From: Amorphophallus konjac
Taxonomy: Eukaryota > Streptophyta > Magnoliopsida > Alismatales > Araceae
Direction of reading: 5' to 3'
Assembly: GCA_022559845.1 (NCBI GenBank)
Contig: CM040121.1
Span: 508,752,566-508,816,565 of the forward strand
DNA length: 64,000 bases
A model generated the notes under the pieces. That model was not told the DNA's origin. It searched no databases and saw only the letters and a list, made by a program, of their open reading frames with translations. Shown here one piece after another: positions 55,951 to 64,000 of this stretch (the stretch's first letter is position 1; the number at the start of each line of letters is the position of its first letter). The position numbers were made by a program, and so were the translations under genes.

Positions 55951-58276
55951 TGGGGGTGGAATGAGCGGGGTAGTTGTGGTGGAGGGCCGAGACTTGGCGT
56001 ACTGAGCCGTCGTCATCAAAGGACCACCCAGCATCGGGGGTCGGGGGTTGAACTACATTGACCTGAGCCGGTGCCGACGGCTGAGGCTGCGGAGCGGGAG
56101 GATGGTTCGACATTGGGTTCTGATGGATCCCCAAGTCTTGAACCGACTGCTGTTGGTGTTGCGGCTGCGGTGCCTGTTGTTGCTGCACTTGCTGCCTCGG
56201 AGGCTGCCTTCTTTTCTCTTTAATTTCTATAATGGCCCTATGCATTTCGGCCCAATCAATCCTTTATCCTTCATGGAGGTCGTAGACCAAGTCTCTGAAC
56301 TGAAAACACCCTTCAATAGTATGTCCCGGTTGCCTATGGAACATACAATACTTTGTCTGATCAACGGCCGGGTTCCAATTGGGCCGTTCTGGAGGGAGTT
56401 GTATAGCACTAACTGACATGAGAGCCGAGAAGATATCTATGAGGGTTTCCGACAGAGGTGGGTACTGTGCTCTCTTTGGAGCCGGGCGCTTGTTGTTATT
56501 GTTGTAGCCGTTAGGTGGAGGGACATTATGGTATTGCGGAGGCTGTGGAGGTTGTTGCGGAGCGGCAAAGGTGTTTTGTGGAGTGGTGAAGGTAGGCGGA
56601 GGATTTTGTGGAATGAGTGGAAAGTTTTGTGGAGCGGGGTTTTGAGGAGTGCGAGGGTTTTGCGAAAAGCGGAATGGAGCGGCTTGGAAGAGGAAGGTAA
56701 CGGCTTGAACTTGTTCGTTGGTCTGGACCCCCTCGGTGACAGGCCCTTGAGGTTTCTTATGGTATTTAGGCTTTTGATTCTCAAAGAGCGAATGGATGGG
56801 GGAGTCCTTAAATTGTGTTTGAATAAACTGCGCCCGGCTATATAGTTGGTGCATGTTGGCTATATCATTCATGGCAAGGATGTTACGGAAGGTCGGGGTA
56901 GCATTAGAGATGAGTAGCTTGACCTTCTCTTCCTCCGAAATGTGGCCTGGCACTCTGGCGGCCATCTGCCTCCATCTATCAGCATATGTAGCAAACTCCT
57001 TGTCTGGCTTCATCTTCTCGGCCACTAAGTCTGTGAAGGAATATTATGGACCGACCCTGTCTTGAAACCGTTGAATGAACTTGTCCTTTACTATCTTGAA
57101 GCTTTCGGCATCCTCTAGCGGCAGAGAATAGAACCATTCCAGTGCAACACCATCCAATGATCGGCGGAATAGGTATGCCATGAGGCAATCATCACACTGA
57201 AACTGAGCCGATTCATATAAGAAGTCCCTGACATGGATGAAGGGATTGCCGTTCCCGTCGTACTTGCGGTAATTGGGGAGCTCGGATTGCGATGGGAATC
57301 GGATATTTTGGAAGCTTGGGACTGGAACGTCTGCCAAGGATTGTGGGCCAACCCGCTTCTGGAGGAAGTCAAGTTGTTGTTACATGGCGGCCCATTTATC
57401 GAGTAATTCCTGCTCTCTGGACGGAGTAGGGATAGTGAAGGATGGAATTTGAGGAGCAGAGGGGTAAGCAGATGGAAGGGGCGGCCCATAAGAAGGATAT
57501 TGGGTCGAAGGAAGACCCATGTTGGTGTGAACTTGGGCTACCCCTTGCTGAGGGCGCATGAAATAATTCGGGCCAATAAGAACCTGCGGCATAGATGGGC
57601 CGAACATATGATGATCCGCTGAAAAAGAAGGAGGGACAATGGTGTTTCCCTTATCCAAAAATTGCTGAGCCGAACCAAAAGACTGACCCATCTCTAGATT
57701 AGAGAATCTGAGGGTCCTGGGCTAGACTGGAGTGAGGTCAATGGGAATGGGCTGGACGACGGACCCATCGGCCCTAGGTTGAGCAATGGAAGGATTGGTC
57801 TGACCTTGCATAATCGGGGAAGGTGGGGTGTTGGACCCCTGCATGACCTGATAAACCGCCTGAAGTTGGGCCGGGTCTAATTGGGCCATCATATGAAGAA
57901 TAGAATTAGCGGAAGGAGGAAGAAGAGCTTGAGTGGATTGGGCGCCCACCATAGGGATGGAGGACGAAGGAGGGATGTGCCTCTCTCTGGGTTGAAATGA
58001 GATAACCCTAGAGGGATCCTCTAGAAGCCCTTGAGTAAGAGACTCCTCTTGGGAACGGGGAAGATCGAAAGAAGTCATGGGGGATTCAAAGAGTCGATTG
58101 AAGTAGGATGAGGAAAGGGAATCGCCCCCAGGTGATGAAGCTTCTAGAGGATGGAAGCAACTCCGCATGCAACGAAAGACCTTAAAACAATGCAAAAAAC
58201 ACACAACAAACACACAATGAGTGACTAAACTTAGATGTTTTAAACAACGATGTAAGTGAAAAAGAGATAACAACAC
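55951..58276 (-). pseudogene. Tat Gag, four in-frame stops
   Basis: One frame runs from 58276 to the Sirevirus insertion with stops at 57722, 57380, 57044 and 56264. The central part is the Retrotrans_gag domain (YDGNGNPFIHVRDFLYES, ALEWFYSLP, FKIVKDKFIQRF, EFATYADRWRQMA). Then comes a Pro/Asn/Gln-rich linker, a CHHC-type knuckle YCMFHRQPGHTIEGC, and a Gln/Pro-rich end (QQQ runs). The initiator is uncertain; MTSFDLPRSQ near 58078 is one option. Gag forms the particle. It was continuous with the protease region at 44791 before the gag-only Sirevirus inserted. Confidence 0.85.
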
Positions 58277-59032
58277 TCAAGGTCAACCAAGTTATTTAGA
58301 TGATGCAACAAGATCTTCATGATTTCCTCCTTTAGAACCTTAGTGATTTGATTAAGATGTGCGCTCCACAATAGGTTCCTAATAGGAAAGGATGTGTGGC
58401 TTGGTCGACTCTAAATGTAATCACTCCTTCACTTATGCAATCCTAGATACGGGGTAGGAAAGGTACAACCGGCCCGGTATCCGTGTGGAAATCCACGGCT
58501 CACAGAAACTTATGGAGGTCCCTGATGTGATTTCCTAGTCGGCTCCAAGGAATATGGAGACGAGAGGTCCACACACCAAGGTAGGAAGATGCAATCTAAA
58601 GTGTGAATATATGAATGAACCTATGTGCACCGGGGTGCATGCAAACTCTAGCTTAAAATCTAGCAATAAAATATGCACACAATAAGATAAATATGCAAAA
58701 CAACTGAGAAGACAATCAGATAGCACCCAAGTATGAAAATCACAACAGAAATCGCGGAACTAAACTACACCTCGAGATGTGTACCTATCTGGAGTGTGTG
58801 ACGGTCTATAATACCTGCGTCAGAGTAGTGTGACGGTCAAAGATCGGGCCATCACAATAACGTAACGCGTGCACAGGAGACCGTCAGAAGAGCCAAAGAA
58901 CCAGAAATAGCAGGAAATAAAAGGAAAATTCGGGGAACACCAGAGCAACAAGGGCAAACAAAGGGGAGCAGGTTTAACAGATATTCAAAGCACGATTGGC
59001 ACTAGATGTCCCACCATGATCTCCAAACATTC
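58277..59032 (-). other. Tat leader between 5' LTR and gag
   Basis: No gene. ACGGTC-type motifs occur at about 58799-58890. The sequence next to the LTR does not match the initiator tRNA-Met primer-binding site used by the other elements, and the priming tRNA was not identified. Confidence 0.6.
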
Positions 59033-60744
59033 TGTTGGTTTTAATGTGTCCCTTCTTTTGTAAGATGGGCTATGATGCCAACTATGATGAAGTATGAATT
59101 AAATAATAGAATTACTCAACCTATGAACATGTGAATCATGAACCTGGCAACTAGCATAAGCTCTAGCATGGGCATGCTATCTCAATCGAGACTAAGCTAA
59201 GCAAATAAAGAAAAACACACGCCGGGGCGTGGAGTAAGGAATAAAAGAAAAACACATCGTGTAAGTGCAACAAGCAAAGTAAAGAGGGGATGTGATGAAA
59301 GAGAAAGCTAATGCCCAAACAAAGAAAAGATGTGATCGCCACTGAGGTAAAAATAAGCCAAAGACCTGATAAGTACCTTAGAATAGGAGGATGATGCACC
59401 CGCCCATGGGAGAGAGAAAACAACCAGGAAACTGCAGCTCCGTCAGATGTAACGGTCGAAGACTGATGCGCCACAGGACGTGAACGCGCCTTTAATGGAC
59501 CGTCAGAGCATCTATAGAATAAGAACTGGGAATCTTTTGATCTCCAAGCTTTCTAGCCAGCCAGAGAGCTTGGGCCTCTTGCTATGGGCTCTGTAAACCT
59601 GCAGAAGAGTGTGGAACACAAGAAAAACAACCCAGATTAGCCCTTGGACAAAGTAGTATCAATAAATCAAAGAAACTTAAGAACATGCAAAAGGAAAGGG
59701 AAATATCGGGGAGGTTGGTTTTTTTAACCCCTCTGGGGCATTTTCAAAGATGGGAGGATGTTTTAAATGGATGCAGAAGATGTAAGAACGTGGTAGAAGA
59801 AGAGGGACAATGCTTATGATGCTTGGATGAGGGAAAAGACACTAAGATGACAACTTGACTGAACTAAACCCTTGGAATTAATACTCCCTGGACTTTGGAA
59901 GCAGATAGACGTGGGAAGTAGCTCTCCTTGGTTGGTTCTCGCTCCAGGATGCGGCAGCACTTCGACGCGAACTCCAGATGTCTCCCCTTCAAGCCATGAA
60001 GTCAAGGGTTCTATTTATAGACCCTCAAAGTCTAGGTTCAAGTTGAGGATAATCTAGCTAGAAAGTAGGACGTTTCTTGGAAAACTCTTGAAGATAATAT
60101 TCTCAAGAGTCCATAGAAATAAATAGAAGGTTCTGAGGATCAGATTTGAAGGAGAAATCCTCAGATCAAACTCTTAATTCGACCACGGAGTAGCAGAGAA
60201 AGAGCAGTTCTACTAGAACTCTCTGTTTGATGTAACGGCTGCACGATAGACCGCCACAAGGATGTAACGCCTCAGGGATGGACCGTCACACAACCTTATC
60301 CACTGAAAGATAAGATCAATGGGCGAAGTTTACGAACATAGGACTCTAGATGAATGTAACAGTCATGGGTAGATGCGTCACAAATCATGTAAGAGCCGCA
60401 CGATTAGCCGTCACACCCAATGAATAGGCTAAAAAGATAAGCTTGAAAGAAGCCATAAGCTTAATGACTCTGGCATGATGTAACGGACCAAGGTAGATGC
60501 GTTAGAGGATTGTAACGCGCCAGGAGAGATGCGTTAGAGACAATAGAGTGCAAATGAAACAAGAGCTTGCTAAGCTTCGTCCAGCGGAAAGAGATAAGGA
60601 ACTAGACCCAACCAAGGAGACATGACCTATGAAATAGATCTTAAATTGACCAAGAAGGCTCAATAAAGAATGAACAACTTGGAGCATCCTATAAGATGAA
60701 TAAGGAAATGACCCAACTTATTGGTCATAAAATGGGTGTCAACA
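59033..60744 (-). repeat. 5' LTR of the Tat element
   Basis: 1,712 bp, partner of 9805-11542. It is followed by target copy TACAT at 60745-60749. It carries the same dispersed ACGGTC/GACCGT motifs at 59448-59510 and 60233-60540. Confidence 0.9.
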
Positions 60745-60837
60745 TACATATCCTATTGTGTGGATATCATAAAGACTTAATTCCTTATACTGATTTTCAT
60801 GCTTCGCCTACATTATGCCCATGCCGCCTTCCAATTT

Positions 60838-61691
60838 CTATAACTTCCCAAGTATCTCATCAAGTTGGATTCGAGGAACACGAAACTTGTCGGACCTAGG
60901 CGGTAAAGGAACTCGTACATTTGAGTGAATATATGATTTGTTGATCATGTGAGATGGCGAGACAGATTGACACACTTCATTACTAAGACCCACACCGATA
61001 TGTTCAAATACTTTAGTAAGTGGGGCTCCAGAATGTCAAGAGGGCCGGAGCTTACATTTGGTCATCAAATGAAACATTAAGTGGGGCAAGTTGACTGGGA
61101 TTCCTTCAAATACACAATGAAAGAGAAATCAATGGAGATCAGTAATATGTTCACGATTACCTTCATGTAGATATGTGATGGAGGTTAAAATATGGTGAAC
61201 AATTTGCTCAGAAGGTGGAAGATGAGTATCTTTCAACCTTTGACCAAGAATATATTCTTTACGTTCGGGTCATTACATGATGAACATCCTTTAAGGAGAT
61301 TGACATTGAGTTTTCAGCTCCATCTATTTTGATTTCTAATGCACAAGAAAGAGCTTTATGAGTTAATAAAATTTTGACACCATTGACTATGGTGTAGTCC
61401 TTGTTACCATCAACATATATGCATGTGATCATAAAACTCTTGAACTAATGATGGATATAAGATTTTGTGGTGAGTAAAGAACATTATCCATCCTTGGAAT
61501 ACAAAGAGCATAAGTAATAGAGAGAACATGACTTCTAAATCACAAAAATCTACTATGCATGGAGTGAGTATCGGACATACTACATGACTATAGACCGAAG
61601 ATGGTGCAGGTCCTAAGTGAATCATGTGACTAGAGCTCCTCTTCTTGTCATGCAACCTTGGCGTGAACACCATCCTTTTTGTGCCTGGCAT
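60838..61691 (-). pseudogene. Putative plant transposon protein (PF20167-like), broken
   Basis: It begins MPGTKRMVFTPRLHDKKR at 61691. The frame slips near 61412 and again near 61265. Segments in order are WIMFFTHHKILYPSLVQEFYDHM, then IVHHILTSITYLHEGNREHITDLH, then LTKVFEHIGVGLSNEVCQSVSPSHMINK. This order and spacing resemble a domain common in plant retroelements and annotated as a putative plant transposon protein. Stops lie inside. Function is unknown. It lies where the old Sirevirus-like element (8034-9804) should resume after the Tat insertion, so it may belong to that element's 3' region. Confidence 0.5.
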
Positions 61692-62337
61692 GATGATGAC
61701 CTTGACGAATGGGAGGAGAAGATGAAAGATAGAATAGGCAGGAAGGGTGAATTGAGGAGAAGGAGAGCGTTGTTGGGGGGCTTGTGGTAGTGGGTATGGG
61801 TGGCGGTGTTGTGAAGAAAGAGGAGAGTTTAAATAGAGGTGGTGTGGGTGGAGGATTAGGGTTTTAGTTTTAGAAATCATGGAGATAAGAGTATTCTAAT
61901 ATGTAAAAAGATTGAGTTAGGGTTGGAAAGAGAGAAGGCAAGCTTTGGAAGGTTGTGGAATTGCATTTTGGAAGGAAAGGCCGTGGAGAAAAGGTTGGTC
62001 GAGTCAAGGAAGGAAGTAGGAATCCCTATTTAAAAACTTGCGGATTGCTAAAAGCAGTTGACCACCCCAATCTTGTGGTCGACTGCCTAAACTCGGTTCA
62101 GAACCCTGTGTTCTAAAAATGGTGGTTGACCACCCTACGGTTGATTGCTTTTCCCAGAAAACTTCATTTTCAGCCCGCTCTCCAAGAAAAGCTAACCAAA
62201 CTCGTGTGTTTCGTATTAGAGGCTGTGGGAGAACCTCTAAGTTACCCCTCTCTCCATCCACCTTCGACCAGGAGTGAATTATCCTCTTTCGAGGAGAGGA
62301 ACTGGCTCCCATTCCGGAAAAAGAAATTCGGACCGGA
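61692..62337. other. Flank with TATA-like box and GGTCGAC-type motifs
   Basis: TATTTAAA on the minus strand (61828-61835) lies about 140 bp before the start of the broken transposon-protein gene. GTTGACCACC...GTGGTCGACTGCC and a second GGTTGACCACC at 62057-62145 resemble the GGTCGACC clusters of the Sirevirus LTRs and may be an LTR remnant. The junction to the plus-strand gypsy gene at about 62.2-62.3 kb is not resolved. Confidence 0.4.
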
Positions 62338-64000
62338 CCCGATATCTTTGACCCTTCCAACATCGAACAGGCTACTGCCAGCCTCCCAGCCCCTGCACTA
62401 GTACCGGCTTCTGCAGCAGAGCAAGCGGGACCGTCTGGTAAGGACGAGCTAGCCTGCCAGTCACCCCCAGAAGAGCCATCATCGGCATCCCTGTTCCAGG
62501 AGTCCACCGGCGATCAAAGTCGGCCGGATCCCAACGGTAAGGGCAAGGTAGTGCAACTTCCTGACGGGGAGCAGCACGGCAGCTCGCAGAAGGCTCAGCC
62601 TGACATACTACCCTCTTTGGAGGATGCTCGAGCCCGAGCTGATCGGAAAGTCCTCCACCAGATGAAGTGCTTCCCTGCCGGTGTTTCAATTTGGGAAGCC
62701 ATCACTTGGAGTAAGGACCTAAGAGAAACTCTTATCAAAATACTCTAAGAGTCGGAAGTCTATGAAGCACATGCCGCAGAAATGAAGGCGGCTGCCTATG
62801 GAGCCTTCACGGCCGCCATCTCTTTCACGGAGAAAGACATGCTGCTCTCCCCTCCGTGCCACAACCGCCCTCTCTACATGAAGGGGAAGATCAATGGGCA
62901 TGATGTGAATCGGATCCTAGTAGATGCTGGTGCCGCTGTTAACATTATGCTGCTCAAGACATTCAAGACTCTATATCTGACCCCATACCTCCAGAAGGTT
63001 CAAGTGGTCAAGATATCTGGCTTTAACCAGAACACCGAGGATGTCCTCGGCTGGGTGGATGTCGACCTGGTGCTCGATGATTTCACCTCCAAGGTGACAT
63101 TCTACATTATCGACTCCAACACATCTTATAAGATGTTACTGGGTAGACCCTGGCTCCACGAAAATTGGGTCGTCCCGTCAACTCTCCACCAATGCATCAA
63201 GTATGCCAAGGACGGGGAGTAGCACACGGTCTTTGCAGACCTGTCACCGTTCACACCAGCAGAATGCAACCTGGCCGACGCTGCGCTCTAGTTCAAGGGG
63301 ATTAGTCCGTACCCTGTGATTAAGAGCAAAAGTAACGGTTGGCTCTCAGAGGAAGATGATGATTATCTCTTCTCTGTTGACGAGGAAAAGGCCAAGCTTC
63401 ATCGACTGCGCCTCGACTCCAAGTCAACCCCGGATCGCCCTATGAGGCGCCAGATCAACTTTAAGGATAATCTTATTAGCCGAGCTATCGGCAAGAGCAT
63501 ATGCTTGCCACCAGACTGCATCCAGCTTCCATGTGCATCCGAGAAGCACAACGCCGAGTCGCTAACCACATTCATTGTCACCTTCAAGCGACAATGCCGA
63601 AGCAAGAAGAAGGCTAACAGGGACAAACCTATTGTCTTCTATAAGGGAGACATGGTCCCTCAAGCCCCGCCAGATGACGACTTCAGCTGGTCCAGACAAG
63701 CCGAAGATACCCTTGAAGCAGTTCAAGTGTGGGGCGATTTGTCACCGCATATTCAAGAAATGTGTCTGAAGCAACACATTCCCCTATGGCAAACGTCTGC
63801 ACAACAGAGATACTTCCGTCAGCTGTGGACTCCTTCCTATGTCTGGAGGAAACCCCCGTCCTTCCATAAGGACACCAGGGGACTTGGCTACGACGAGGAC
63901 CCAGATTTTCACGTCCACTATGCGGTCAACGTCATAGGCTTGGCACAACCAGCTGACAACCGAGCTAGAGTCGAAGCTAAATTCGACAGCTCCAGGGATG
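62338..64000 (+). pseudogene. Ty3-gypsy gag-protease region, truncated by the window end
   Basis: One frame is open from about 62338 to 64000 except for stops at 62746, 63220 and 63286. The first part is a Pro/Ser/Gln-rich Gag tail. From 62782 it encodes a retropepsin-like domain with RILVDAGAAVNIM (D-A-G where DTG or DSG is commoner) and KMLLGRPWLHENWVVPSTLHQC. Then a charged linker with GLGYDEDPDF continues to the edge. RT is not reached. The protease differs clearly from that of the Tat element at 43.5-44.7 kb, so this is a separate element in the other orientation. Confidence 0.8.

Larger units (their letters stand above)
9805..60744 (-). mobile_element. Giant Ty3-gypsy Tat retrotransposon with five nested insertions
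   Basis: The LTRs at 9805-11542 and 59033-60744 both start TGTTGG and end GTCAACA, and TACAT flanks both. Order on the minus strand is 5' LTR, leader, gag, protease, RT, RNase H, second (Tat-type) RNase H, integrase, a long 3' region with two PMD genes in the opposite orientation, polypurine tract, 3' LTR. Subtracting the five insertions and their duplicated targets leaves about 20.4 kb, within the size of large Tat/Ogre elements. In the first ~145 bp the two LTRs differ by four C/T transitions and one indel. All genes carry stops, so it is a dead but structurally complete copy. Confidence 0.9.

Noticed and set aside
62004..62689. Minus-strand open frames opposite the edge gypsy gene
   Set aside because: Shadows of the plus-strand Gag frame, which continues into a recognisable protease.

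Overview
This window is nuclear DNA of a flowering plant. The evidence is a stack of nested plant LTR retrotransposons (Sirevirus-type Ty1-copia and Tat-type Ty3-gypsy), a CACTA foldback element, a plant mobile domain (PMD) gene, and one ordinary plant gene. That gene is a very GC-rich, single-exon METTL21-like methyltransferase. Its extreme GC content next to AT-rich spacer is typical of commelinid monocots, but this lineage guess is weak. No rRNA, tRNA or CRISPR array was seen.

Layout. Positions 1-8033 are low-copy-looking spacer with the methyltransferase gene (5804-6460, minus), two small TIR elements, one perfect hairpin and a microsatellite. From 8034 an old Sirevirus-like LTR and internal remnant begin. 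They are cut at 9804 by one giant Ty3-gypsy Tat element (9805-60744, minus, target duplication TACAT on both sides). Beyond 60749 lie a broken transposon-protein gene (minus) and, from about 62.3 kb, the 5' part of another gypsy polyprotein (plus) that runs off the window.

The Tat element spans 50,940 bp, but about 30.6 kb of that is five later insertions. Without them it would be about 20.4 kb. The insertions are: a non-autonomous LTR element with 2.1-kb LTRs (13441-19501, target duplication AAAAG); a 570-bp CACTA foldback MITE (24119-24688, AAT); a complete 10.7-kb Sirevirus (25119-35814, CAACC); a 2.1-kb solo LTR (38088-40162, GCTGC); and an 11.1-kb Sirevirus that has gag but no pol (44797-55945, GACGA/GATGA). 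Removing each insertion with one target copy restores the reading frame it interrupts.

The Tat element encodes, on the minus strand, gag, aspartic protease with a G-patch-like tail, reverse transcriptase, RNase H, a second RNase H of the Tat type, and integrase. Between integrase and the 3' LTR it carries, on the opposite (plus) strand, an intron-containing PMD gene (seven exons, all introns phase 0) and a second PMD-like gene. Dispersed short inverted motifs (ACGGTC...GACCGT) mark its LTRs, leader, and PMD flanks and intron.

Every element gene is broken by stops or frameshifts. The three most notable signals are the antisense PMD cargo with its dispersed motif family, the roughly sixty-copy GTCTRTACATTG motif array in the LTRs of the gag-only Sirevirus, and that element's six-fold series of zinc knuckles.
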